A DNA stretch of 64,000 nucleotides from JBFMFB01 sp040752115 (lineage in GTDB: Bacteria; Pseudomonadota; Gammaproteobacteria; Burkholderiales; Sulfuricellaceae), in the NCBI GenBank assembly GCA_040752115.1, contig JBFMFB010000004.1, forward strand, positions 40,963 to 104,962, read 5' to 3'. This document shows positions 17,311 through 24,103 of the stretch, in pieces. The notes below the pieces were generated by a model. The model was given only the letters and a program-made list of their open reading frames with translations. It did not search any database and was not told the DNA's origin. The position numbers and the translations under genes were made by a program. How positions within the stretch are numbered: position 1 is the first letter of the stretch; every line of letters begins with the position of its first letter.

Positions 17311-17328
17311 GGGCGACTAAAGTCGCCC
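17311..17328. repeat. REP-like palindrome between galE and manC
   Basis: Perfect inverted repeat GGGCGACT-AA-AGTCGCCC. The same core with GA in the centre occurs twice inside the potB coding start (28961-28978 and 29014-29029), so it belongs to a repeated palindrome family in this genome. It lies in the 109-bp gap between galE and manC and could form an RNA hairpin between the two cistrons. Confidence 0.75.
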
Positions 17329-17373
17329 CAACGGTGCCCCTCGAAGCACTACCAATGCAGTTGCCGGAAAAAA

Positions 17374-18381
17374 TCATTCGTACCCCTCCGGGTTCATCGA
17401 CTGCCACCGCCAGGCATCCCGGCACATTTCCTCGATGCCGTATTGCGCCTGCCAGCCGAGCACATCCCTGGCGAGCGAAGGGTCGGCATAGCACGCCGCA
17501 ATGTCCCCCGGCCGGCGGCCGGTGATCCGATATGGCACGGCTCGCCCGCTTGCCGCCTCGAATGCCCGCACCATCTCCAGCACGCTATAACCCCGCCCCG
17601 TACCGAGATTGACGGCGAGCACGCCTTCCCGGTTCCCCACCGCGCGCAATGCCGCCAGGTGCCCCCGCGCCAGATCCGTCACGTGGATGTAGTCGCGCAC
17701 CCCGGTGCCATCGTGGGTCGGGTAATCGTTGCCGAAGACCGAAAGCGCCTCGAGCTTGCCGGCCGCAACCCTGGCGATATAGGGCATCAGGTTATTGGGA
17801 ATGCCGTTGGGATCCTCGCCGATCAGCCCCGACTCATGGGCGCCCACCGGATTGAAGTAGCGCAGCAGCGCGATCCGCCATGAAGAATCCGAGCGCGCGA
17901 TGTCGCCCAGCATTTCCTCGATCATCAGCTTGGAACGCCCATAAGGATTAGTCACCGAAAGCGGAAAATCCTCCCGGATCGGCACCGCATGCGGATCGCC
18001 GTAAACCGTGGCGGAAGAGGAAAAAACCAGTTCCTTGACCCCGGCCTCGGCCATCGCCTCGAACAGCACCAGGCTGCCGTGCACGTTGTTGTCGTAGTAG
18101 CGCAGCGGCTGGGCTACCGATTCGCCCACCGCTTTCAGGCCGGCGAAGTGGATCACCGCATCGAAGCGCTGCCCGGCAAAAAGCGACTGCATGGCTTTGC
18201 GGTCCCGGATATCGGCTTCCAGGAAAGCGGGGCGCCGGCCAACGATGCGCTCGACGCGGTCCAGCACCGTCACCTTGCTGTTGGACAGGTTGTCCACGAT
18301 CAGAACTTCATGGCCGGCCAGCATCAGTTCGACCACGGTATGCGAGCCGATGTAGCCGGTCCCTCCTGTCACCAGAATCAA
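17374..18381 (-). CDS. galE: UDP-glucose 4-epimerase
   Basis: A 335-residue SDR-family epimerase when started at TTG 18381 (LILVTGGTGYIGSHT), which has AGGG eight bases upstream and matches the usual GalE length. A longer frame from 18474 would overlap the vapC gene and is rejected. Visible are the NAD-binding TGGTGYIGS, VDNLSNS, SSSATVYG, and the YxxxK catalytic motif in NPYGRSKLMIEE. It interconverts UDP-glucose and UDP-galactose, or the HexNAc forms in some homologues, supplying sugar nucleotides to the locus. It follows the toxin-antitoxin pair and precedes manC. Confidence 0.95.
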   Translation of the reverse strand: MILVTGGTGYIGSHTVVELMLAGHEVLIVDNLSNSKVTVLDRVERIVGRRPAFLEADIRDRKAMQSLFAGQRFDAVIHFAGLKAVGESVAQPLRYYDNNVHGSLVLFEAMAEAGVKELVFSSSATVYGDPHAVPIREDFPLSVTNPYGRSKLMIEEMLGDIARSDSSWRIALLRYFNPVGAHESGLIGEDPNGIPNNLMPYIARVAAGKLEALSVFGNDYPTHDGTGVRDYIHVTDLARGHLAALRAVGNREGVLAVNLGTGRGYSVLEMVRAFEAASGRAVPYRITGRRPGDIAACYADPSLARDVLGWQAQYGIEEMCRDAWRWQSMNPEGYE

Positions 18382-18454
18382 TTTTGAAACCCTGTTGCTC
18401 GAAATCGCGACCAAAGCTGAATATCCTAAATCCGGCAAAGAAGGACCCAGCCCC

Positions 18455-18880
18455 TCAAAAGCAAAGATCCGCAAGAAGTTCGATCCGCCCGAACTTCTTG
18501 GCCTTTTGGTAGTAGCGTTCGTCTGCGGTGATCAACATGGCGTCAGGAATGGCGAGGGCAACCGCGTGGTACAGAGTGTCGAACAAATGGTGGTCAAGCT
18601 CGATGGACAGCCGGCAGGCCGTCAGGTAAACCTCTGGCGCGTCCATGATCGCGAATTCGGCATCACAGAGATCGGCTATGTCCTCGAGCGCGGTCGCGGG
18701 GCTGAGCCGGGCAAGCACTGCGGCGATCTCTGCCAGCCAGTGCGGAGGCTGATGCAAGCTGGCTCGCCCGAGTTCGATTTGCCGCAGCAAATCCAAGGCC
18801 TTTTCGCCATGCTGCTCGCCGTCCCGCTCGGGAAGCAGCCACTTCACCGCAACGCTTGTATCCGCGACCAAGCGGATCAT
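18455..18880 (-). CDS. vapC: PIN-domain toxin (VapC type)
   Basis: A 141-residue PIN-domain ribonuclease. The conserved acidic residues are visible: Asp7 (VADTS), Glu51 (HWLAEIAAVL), Asp101 (HHLFDTLYHAVAL) and Asp120 (ITADERY). VapC toxins cleave specific RNAs using a metal-bound acidic site. The ATG overlaps the antitoxin stop (ATGA, 18877-18880), the classic arrangement of a toxin-antitoxin operon. The RNA target cannot be predicted. Confidence 0.9.
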   Translation of the reverse strand: MIRLVADTSVAVKWLLPERDGEQHGEKALDLLRQIELGRASLHQPPHWLAEIAAVLARLSPATALEDIADLCDAEFAIMDAPEVYLTACRLSIELDHHLFDTLYHAVALAIPDAMLITADERYYQKAKKFGRIELLADLCF

Positions 18881-19110
18881 TCGCGCAGTTCCTCACGGGC
18901 CACGCGAATTTCTTCCTCGGATACCGGCTGCTTGCCGGCGCGCCGCGACAAGAGGCGATCAATCGCCTCGGCACGTTTTCTCTGCTTTGCCTGCTCTTCC
19001 ACCGCCCGCACCATCAGATCAGCAATGATTGCGCTCTTGTTCCGGCCCGCGAACGCCTGGTTGAACAGCCGCTTGACCTCTTCCGGGACGCTGAAATTAA
19101 CCGTTGCCAT
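18877..19110 (-). CDS. Ribbon-helix-helix-like antitoxin
   Basis: A 77-residue protein starting at ATG 19110 (MATVNFSVPEEVKRLFNQAF). The N-terminus has the beta-strand plus helix pattern of RHH (CopG-like) DNA-binding antitoxins; the charged C-terminus would wrap and neutralise the PIN toxin. An in-frame start at 19182 would overlap rfbD and run through the operator palindrome, so it is rejected. It is paired with vapC by a four-base overlap. Confidence 0.85.
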   Translation of the reverse strand: MATVNFSVPEEVKRLFNQAFAGRNKSAIIADLMVRAVEEQAKQRKRAEAIDRLLSRRAGKQPVSEEEIRVAREELRE

Positions 19111-19126
19111 GCTTATCATCCCAAAA

Positions 19127-19145
19127 TTGTTGAAATATTCAACAA
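19127..19145. promoter_or_regulatory. Operator-like palindrome upstream of toxin-antitoxin pair
   Basis: Perfect inverted repeat TTGTTGAA-ATA-TTCAACAA located 17 bases upstream of the antitoxin ATG. RHH antitoxins normally repress their own operon by binding such sites, so this is the likely operator. It stands out as AT-rich in GC-rich surroundings. Confidence 0.65.
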
Positions 19146-19171
19146 CAGTATGAGCGGCCGAGCAGCACAAG

Positions 19172-20116
19172 TCAAATGCCACTTACCTCCGCCAGGCAAA
19201 GCCGCAGTGACTCGTCCCAACTGGGCAGGGCGATGCCGAAAGACCGGTGTAGCTTTTCGTTCGACAGCAGCGAATTCTGCGGCCGCCTGGCGGGCAGGGG
19301 GTATTCGGCGGTCGGGATGGGGATCAGATTCGGTGAGGCGTGAGGCGTGAGGCGTGAGGCGGATTCGAGGATGGCTTGGGCGAAACCGAACCAGGAGGTC
19401 TGGCCGGCGTTGGTGAGGTGGTAGGTGCCGGTGCATTCCGTGAAGAGTGAGGGGTGAGGGGTGAGGGGTGAGATGCATTGGGCAAGAATCTGCGCCGTGG
19501 CCTCCGCAATCATCCGGCTCCACGTCGGCGCGCCGATCTGGTCGTCCACGATCTTCAGCTCTTCCCGCTCTTTCGCGAGTCTCAGCATGGTCAGCAGGAA
19601 ATTCTTCCCGCGCGCGCCATACACCCAGCTCGTGCGCAGGATCAGGTGCGGCGCGCCAGATGCCTGCACCGCCTGCTCGCCGGCCAGCTTGGTCTGGCCG
19701 TAGACATTGAGCGGGCTGGGGACGTCTTCTTCCGTGTAGGGCGTGAGGAGTGAGGCGTGAGGGGTAAGGGGCGACGGGTGGGCGGATGTTCCTTTGGTGC
19801 CGTCGAACACGTAGTCGGTGGAGTAATGGATGATCGCGGCGTTCCGCTTTTTGGCTTCTTCCGCCATGATGCCCGGCGCGGTGCCGTTGATCGCCATGGC
19901 GAGGTCCGGCTCCGATTCCGCCTTGTCCACGGCGGTGTAGGCGGCGGCATTGACGATCAGACTGGGCTCGATTTCACGCACAGCTTTTCTGATGGAGTCG
20001 GGGTCGGCGAGATTCATCGCCTGGCGGTCCACCGCGACCACTTCCCCCAAGGGCGCCAGGGTGCGCTGCAGCTCCCAGCCGACCTGGCCGTCTTTGCCGG
20101 CAAGCAGGATCTTCAT
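19172..20116 (-). CDS. rfbD: dTDP-4-dehydrorhamnose reductase with three repeat-encoded insertions
   Basis: A 314-residue RmlD-type SDR. Family features: AGKDGQVGWEL (6-16), YSTDYVFDGT (98-107), catalytic Y139-x3-K143 (YGQTK), and RTSWVYG. Three segments absent from ordinary RmlD proteins are encoded by heptad-repeat tracts: about residues 112-127 (SAHPSPLTPHASLLT), 215-226 (ISPLTPHPSLFT) and 253-262 (SRLTPHAS). All keep the frame. It reduces dTDP-4-dehydrorhamnose to dTDP-L-rhamnose. The start overlaps the rfbC stop (ATGA). Whether the enzyme tolerates the first insertion, close to the active site, is unknown. Confidence 0.93.
   Translation of the reverse strand: MKILLAGKDGQVGWELQRTLAPLGEVVAVDRQAMNLADPDSIRKAVREIEPSLIVNAAAYTAVDKAESEPDLAMAINGTAPGIMAEEAKKRNAAIIHYSTDYVFDGTKGTSAHPSPLTPHASLLTPYTEEDVPSPLNVYGQTKLAGEQAVQASGAPHLILRTSWVYGARGKNFLLTMLRLAKEREELKIVDDQIGAPTWSRMIAEATAQILAQCISPLTPHPSLFTECTGTYHLTNAGQTSWFGFAQAILESASRLTPHASPNLIPIPTAEYPLPARRPQNSLLSNEKLHRSFGIALPSWDESLRLCLAEVSGI
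19332..19361 (+). repeat. Heptad repeat tract T1 (inside rfbD)
   Basis: About four copies of the 7-bp unit GCGTGAG (plus-strand sense), translated on the minus strand as SRLTPHAS within RfbD. It is the most regular of six related tracts in this operon. Confidence 0.9.
19441..19472 (+). repeat. Heptad repeat tract T2 (inside rfbD)
   Basis: Units GAGTGAG then three GGGTGAG in tandem, translated as ISPLTPHPSLFT in RfbD. Confidence 0.9.
19740..19782 (+). repeat. Heptad repeat tract T3 (inside rfbD)
   Basis: Six degenerate units (GCGTGAG, GAGTGAG, GCGTGAG, GGGTAAG, GGGCGAC, GGGTGGG) translated as about 14 extra residues in RfbD, just ahead of the catalytic Tyr. Confidence 0.9.
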
Positions 20117-20658
20117 GCAAACACCTCGGCTTCGCTTAAAGGCAGCCCGGCCTGGTCTTTGGCGGACAGTACCGGCGCTCCGGCCAGCGGCCAGTCGATG
20201 TTCAGCACCGGATCGTTCCAGATAATGCAGCGCTCGTGTTCCGGAGCCCAGTAGTCGGTGGTCTTATATAGAAACTCGGCGTAATCGGACAGCACCAGAA
20301 AGCCGTGGGCAAAGCCTGGAGGAATCCACAGCATGCGCTTGTTTTCCGCCGAGAGATTTATCCCGAGCGGCTTGCCGAAGGTGGGCGAGCTCTTGCGGAT
20401 GTCCACGACAACATCGAACACCTCGCCGGCAACGACCCTGACCAGCTTTCCCTGCGGCTGCCTGATCTGGTAATGCAGGCCGCGCAGCACGTTTCGGGCC
20501 GAGCGGGAATGATTGTCCTGGACGAAATCTGCGGTGATGCCGGCCTTTTCCGCGAGCACCTTGCGGTTGTAGCTTTCGTAGAAAAACCCCCGGTCGTCGC
20601 CGAAAACCTTGGGCTCGAGGATCAGCACGCCGGGAAGCGCGGTTGTGACCACGTTCAC
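20113..20658 (-). CDS. rfbC: dTDP-4-dehydrorhamnose 3,5-epimerase
   Basis: A 181-residue RmlC cupin enzyme starting at GTG 20658, which overlaps the rfbA stop (TAGTG). Longer in-frame starts lie inside rfbA. Characteristic segments: EPKVFGDDRGFFYESYN, FVQDNHSRSARNVLRGLHYQ with the catalytic His, and IPPGFAHGFLVLS. It epimerises C3 and C5 of dTDP-4-keto-6-deoxyglucose. It is the only rfb gene of the four without an obvious heptad-repeat insertion. Confidence 0.95.
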   Translation of the reverse strand: MNVVTTALPGVLILEPKVFGDDRGFFYESYNRKVLAEKAGITADFVQDNHSRSARNVLRGLHYQIRQPQGKLVRVVAGEVFDVVVDIRKSSPTFGKPLGINLSAENKRMLWIPPGFAHGFLVLSDYAEFLYKTTDYWAPEHERCIIWNDPVLNIDWPLAGAPVLSAKDQAGLPLSEAEVFA

Positions 20659-21575
20659 TAGAATATTCTCTCGCTCAGCATGGCCAGGAGATATTGCCCA
20701 TAGCCGTTCTTCGCCATTGGCGCTGCCAGCGCCTCTACCTGGCCCGCCGTGATGTACCCCATGCGGAATGCAATTTCTTCCGGGCAGGCGATTTTCAGCC
20801 CCTGGCGCTTTTCGATGGTCTCGATGAAGAGCGAAGCCTCCAGCAGTGATTCGTGCGTGCCGGTATCCAGCCACGCCATGCCGCGCCCCATCACGGCGAC
20901 ATCGAGTTTTCCCTGGCGCAGGTAGGTCTTGTTGACATCCGTAATTTCCAGCTCGCCGCGAGGGGAAGGTTTGAGGGAGCGGGCGACCTCCACCACTTCG
21001 TTATCGTAAAAATAGAGCCCAGTCACCGCGTAGCGGGACTTGGGTATTTCCGGTTTTTCCTCGATCGAAAGCGCCCGACCCGACTGATCGAATTCCACCA
21101 CCCCGTAGCGCTCCGGATCTTTTACCGGGTAGGCGAAGACCGTCGCTCCTGCTTCCTTCCGGGCCGCCGCACGCAAGTCGTCGGCCAGCTCGTGGCCGTA
21201 GAAGATATTGTCGCCCAGCACCAGGGCGCAGGCAGCGCTGCCGATAAACTTCTCGCCGATGATGAAGGCCTGGGCGATGCCTTCCGGCGCCGGTTGCACC
21301 GCATAGGAAAGGTTCAGCCCCCACTGCGCCCCGCTCCCCAGCAGCTGCTCGAACCGGGGAATATCCTGCGGCGTGGAGATCACCAGAATGTCGCGGACTC
21401 CCGCCAGCATCAGCGTGGAAAGCGGATAGTAAATCATCGGCTTGTCGTAGATCGGCAGCAACTGCTTGGAGACGGCCTGGGTGACCGGATACAGCCGCGT
21501 GCCGGAGCCGCCGGCGAGGATGATGCCTTTGGTGCGTGAAGAGTAAGGAGTGAGGGGGGAGGAGGATGAACTCAT
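20658..21575 (-). CDS. rfbA: Glucose-1-phosphate thymidylyltransferase
   Basis: A 305-residue RmlA enzyme making dTDP-glucose. The native N-terminus begins at about residue 15 (KGIILAGGSGTRLYPVT); residues 1-14 (MSSSSSPLTPYSSR) are encoded by heptad tract T4 and look like an added leader. Other motifs: QLLPIYDKPMIYYPLSTLM, VLGDNIFYG and WLDTGTHESLLEAS. The ATG overlaps the stop of the four-helix-bundle gene (ATGA, 21572-21575). Confidence 0.95.
   Translation of the reverse strand: MSSSSSPLTPYSSRTKGIILAGGSGTRLYPVTQAVSKQLLPIYDKPMIYYPLSTLMLAGVRDILVISTPQDIPRFEQLLGSGAQWGLNLSYAVQPAPEGIAQAFIIGEKFIGSAACALVLGDNIFYGHELADDLRAAARKEAGATVFAYPVKDPERYGVVEFDQSGRALSIEEKPEIPKSRYAVTGLYFYDNEVVEVARSLKPSPRGELEITDVNKTYLRQGKLDVAVMGRGMAWLDTGTHESLLEASLFIETIEKRQGLKIACPEEIAFRMGYITAGQVEALAAPMAKNGYGQYLLAMLSERIF
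21534..21567 (+). repeat. Heptad repeat tract T4 (rfbA N-terminus; left flank of four-helix gene)
   Basis: Units GCGTGAA, GAGTAAG, GAGTGAG and GGGGGAG. It shares the 15-base string GTAAGGAGTGAGGGG with tract T5 in inverted orientation, so the pair brackets the four-helix-bundle gene. On the minus strand it encodes the extra RfbA N-terminus. Confidence 0.9.
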
Positions 21576-21940
21576 TTTACATTCCGCTCCTTGATCGCGT
21601 TTATCAAGCCGCCAATAAGACCAAAGATTCTGTCAATCACCACCAAAAGAACTTCCTCGTCACCCTTCTTGAAATATCCGAGCTCCCTGGCGATGACAGC
21701 CTGCGTTTCCAGTTCGCTCAACGATCCTCTGGCAATGGAAAGGAATTGAATGAACTCCCTATCACCATTCCTGGCCGCCCCCTCGGCAATGTTGCTCGGC
21801 ACGGAAACTGCCGCCCGGCGAAGCTGGCTCGTCAATCCGTAAATTTCTTCGCGGGGAAAACTGGCGCTGAGCCGATACGCCTCTTTCACAAGCACTATCC
21901 CCTCCTGCCAAGCCAACAATTCGTGATGTTTCCTCTTCAC
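21572..21940 (-). CDS. Four-helix-bundle protein (23S rRNA intervening-sequence family)
   Basis: A 122-residue protein clearly of the S23/IVP family: LLAWQEGIVLVKEAYRLS, EEIYGLTSQLRRAAVSVPSN, IAEGAAR and SELETQAVIARELGY are the usual conserved blocks. Relatives are encoded within intervening sequences of 23S rRNA genes and as stand-alone genes; their biochemical function is unknown. The GTG start and probable ribosome site lie in heptad tract T5, which also supplies the rfbB stop. The stop overlaps the rfbA start. It interrupts the usual rfbB-rfbA adjacency and looks like an inserted cassette. Confidence 0.88.
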   Translation of the reverse strand: MKRKHHELLAWQEGIVLVKEAYRLSASFPREEIYGLTSQLRRAAVSVPSNIAEGAARNGDREFIQFLSIARGSLSELETQAVIARELGYFKKGDEEVLLVVIDRIFGLIGGLINAIKERNVK

Positions 21941-21963
21941 CCCTCACTCCTTACCCCTCACCG
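21936..21963 (-). repeat. Heptad repeat tract T5 (between rfbB and four-helix gene)
   Basis: On the minus strand this reads GGTGAG, GGGTAAG, GAGTGAG, GGGTGAAG. It is inverted relative to the other five tracts. The TAA in it terminates rfbB and the GTG starts the four-helix gene. Confidence 0.9.
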
Positions 21964-23012
21964 TATTGTTTTTCCATCCACTCGCGGTAGTCGCCACTGG
22001 CAACATTTTCCACCCACCCCATGTTGTCCAGATACCACTGCACAGTCCTGCGGATGCCGGTCTCGAAGCTTTCCTTTGGCTTCCACCCCAGCTCGCGTTC
22101 GATCTTGCGGGCATCGATGGCATAGCGGCGGTCGTGGCCGGGGCGATCCTTGATGAAGGTGAGGAGGGAGGAGTGAGGGGTGAGCGGGGAGCCGGGGTGG
22201 AGTTCGTCGAGAATGGCGCACACCGTGTTGACCACATCGAGGTTGGTTTTCTCGTTCCAGCCGCCGATGTTGTAGGTTTCGCCAACCCGCCCTTTCGCCA
22301 GCACGGTGCGGATCGCTTCGCAATGGTCCCCGACATAGAGCCAGTCGCGGACATTCAAGCCATCGCCGTAAACCGGCAGGGGCTTGCCGTTGACCGCATT
22401 CAGGATCATCAGCGGGATCAGCTTTTCCGGAAACTGGTAAGGGCCATAGTTGTTGGAGCAGTTGGTGGTCAGGACGGGCAGGCTGTAGGTATGGTGCCAG
22501 GCCCGCACCAGGTGGTCGGATGCCGCCTTGGAGGCGGAGTAGGGGCTGTTCGGCGCATACGGCGTGGTTTCGCTGAAGGGTGGATCGTTCGGCCCGAGCG
22601 AGCCGTAAACCTCGTCGGTGGAAACATGCAGGAAGCGAAACGCCGCTTTCTCGCCGTCGGCAAGCCCCTGCCAATAGGCACGCGCCTCTTCGAGCAGGTG
22701 GAAGGTACCGTTGATATTGGTCTGGATGAAGTCTTCGGGTCCGTGGATGGAGCGGTCCACGTGGCTTTCGGCGGCGAAGTGCACGATGGCACGCGGCCTG
22801 TGCTCCGCCAGCAGCCTGCCCACCAGCGCGCGGTCGTTGATGTCGCCGCGCACGAAGATATGCCGCGGATCGCTGGCCAGGCTGGCCAGATTGGCCGGAT
22901 TGCCGGCGTAGGTCAGCTTGTCCAGGTTGACGACCGGCGTGCCCTCCGCCGCAATCCAGTCCAGGATAAAATTCGAGCCGATGAAACCTGCGCCGCCAGT
23001 CACCAGAATCAT
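21951..23012 (-). CDS. rfbB: dTDP-glucose 4,6-dehydratase
   Basis: A 353-residue RmlB SDR started at ATG 23012 (MILVTGGAGFIGSNF), with GAGAGG nine bases upstream; a GTG three codons earlier is possible. Motifs: TDEVYGSLG, YSASKAASDH (YxxxK) and DRPGHDRRYAID. Residues about 273-284 (SPLTPHSSLLT) come from heptad tract T6, and the last codons and stop fall in tract T5. It converts dTDP-glucose to the 4-keto-6-deoxy intermediate. The ATG overlaps the TGA of a 40-codon epimerase stump. Confidence 0.95.
   Translation of the reverse strand: MILVTGGAGFIGSNFILDWIAAEGTPVVNLDKLTYAGNPANLASLASDPRHIFVRGDINDRALVGRLLAEHRPRAIVHFAAESHVDRSIHGPEDFIQTNINGTFHLLEEARAYWQGLADGEKAAFRFLHVSTDEVYGSLGPNDPPFSETTPYAPNSPYSASKAASDHLVRAWHHTYSLPVLTTNCSNNYGPYQFPEKLIPLMILNAVNGKPLPVYGDGLNVRDWLYVGDHCEAIRTVLAKGRVGETYNIGGWNEKTNLDVVNTVCAILDELHPGSPLTPHSSLLTFIKDRPGHDRRYAIDARKIERELGWKPKESFETGIRRTVQWYLDNMGWVENVASGDYREWMEKQYGEG
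22159..22195 (+). repeat. Heptad repeat tract T6 (inside rfbB)
   Basis: Units GGTGAG, GAGGGAG, GAGTGAG, GGGTGAG, CGGGGAG. It is translated in frame as SPLTPHSSLLT in RfbB, between conserved DELHP-type and FIKDRPGHDRRYAID segments. Confidence 0.9.
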
Positions 23013-23131
23013 CTGCGCCACCCTCTCGACGAATCGGCTCGTATTTCAGTGCAGGCTAATGCGCGACAGCGCGTTACGCCGGAGCTAAAATTCGAGCCAA
23101 TGAAGCCGGCACCGCCGGTTACCAGAATCAA
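23009..23131 (-). pseudogene. Stump of a second NAD-dependent epimerase/dehydratase gene
   Basis: A 40-codon ORF starting at TTG 23131, with a perfect AGGAGG (23137-23142) that overlaps the upstream ABC permease stop. The first 15 codons encode MILVTGGAGFIGSNF, the same peptide as the RfbB N-terminus but with different third-position bases, so it is a paralogue rather than a recent copy. Similarity ends abruptly; the rest is unrelated and includes a hairpin (TAATGCGC-GACA-GCGCGTTA, about 23058-23077). Its TGA overlaps the rfbB ATG (ATGA). It is best read as the 5' end of a deleted gene that still couples translation of its neighbours. Confidence 0.7.
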
Positions 23132-23140
23132 TTCTGCCTC

Positions 23141-23929
23141 CTATTTCAGCAGCCGCGCCCGCACCAGCGCCAACGCAAGATAGAACCCGGCGGCGCCGTA
23201 GCCGAGCAGCACCAGAACATGCAGCCCGATTTCCTGCGGCATCTGCCCCAGCACCAGCGGACGCGCCAGCGCGATGGCGTGGGTCAAAGGAAGGACGCCC
23301 GCCGCCGCCTGCAGGAAAGACGGCAGCTGCTCCACCGGGAAGAACACGCCGGACAGCAGTGTCATGGGCGTTATGACCAGCGTGAAATAATACATGAAGA
23401 AATCATAGCTCGGCGAAACCGCGTTCATCACCAGCGCCATGCCGGTGAAGCAAAACCCGATCAGCACGATCAGCGGCAGCGTCCACAGCAGCAGCCACGA
23501 ATCCGAAATGCCCAACAGCAGAATGAGCACCAGGATCGCCAGACCGGAAAGCACGCTCTTGCTGGCGGCCCAGGCAAACTCGCCCAGCAGCACGTCGTCC
23601 ATGACCAGCGGGGCGTTGAGCATGGCGTCCCAGGTTCTCTGCACGTGCATGCGGGAGAAGGCGGAATACAGGCTCTCGAAGGTTGCGCTGTTCATGGTGC
23701 TGTAGCACAGGGTACCCGCCGCGAGGAAGGTGATGTAGGGCACGCCGCCGACCTGTGGCAGGAGACCGCCGAGACCGTATCCCAGGCCGAGCATGTAGAG
23801 CGCCGGATCGGCCAGGTTGCCGAGGATGGAGGGAATGGCGAGCTTCCTCCACACCAGGAAATTGCGCCGCCAGATCGGAATGAAGCGCCAGCTCAGCAGC
23901 GGGGGTTTAAGGTCGGATCGCGTCAGCAT
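23141..23929 (-). CDS. ABC-2 type transporter permease (NodJ family)
   Basis: A 262-residue membrane protein with about six hydrophobic helices and the NodJ-type N-terminus (WRRNFLVWRKLAIPSILGNLADPALYMLGLGYGLG). FDAMLNAP-like (WDAMLNAPLVMDDVLLGE) and SGVFFPVEQLP segments are typical of this subfamily. With the ATPase at 24104 it would form a two-component exporter. In rhizobia NodIJ exports lipochitin oligosaccharides; betaproteobacterial homologues have no settled substrate. Position next to the rhamnose genes hints at glycolipid or polysaccharide export. Confidence 0.9.
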   Translation of the reverse strand: MLTRSDLKPPLLSWRFIPIWRRNFLVWRKLAIPSILGNLADPALYMLGLGYGLGGLLPQVGGVPYITFLAAGTLCYSTMNSATFESLYSAFSRMHVQRTWDAMLNAPLVMDDVLLGEFAWAASKSVLSGLAILVLILLLGISDSWLLLWTLPLIVLIGFCFTGMALVMNAVSPSYDFFMYYFTLVITPMTLLSGVFFPVEQLPSFLQAAAGVLPLTHAIALARPLVLGQMPQEIGLHVLVLLGYGAAGFYLALALVRARLLK

Positions 23930-24103
23930 TCGGTTTCCCAGATCCCGGAAAAAAGCCGCTCACTCGCAGGGGGATTGATCTACGGCGGCCTTCCTCGCCA
24001 TATTTTTCAACACACTGCTACCATGACCCCACGGCACGGAGTTGGTTCGAAAAGAAAAAGCCAGATCGAGATCATCGCCCACCGGGCGAAGCGATCGTCA
24101 ACT

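Noticed and set aside
19332..22195. Heptad tracts considered as a CRISPR array or variable-number phase-variation tract
   Set aside because: Units are 7 bp, degenerate, without spacers. Loss or gain of one unit would shift frame, but the units are too diverged for efficient slippage.
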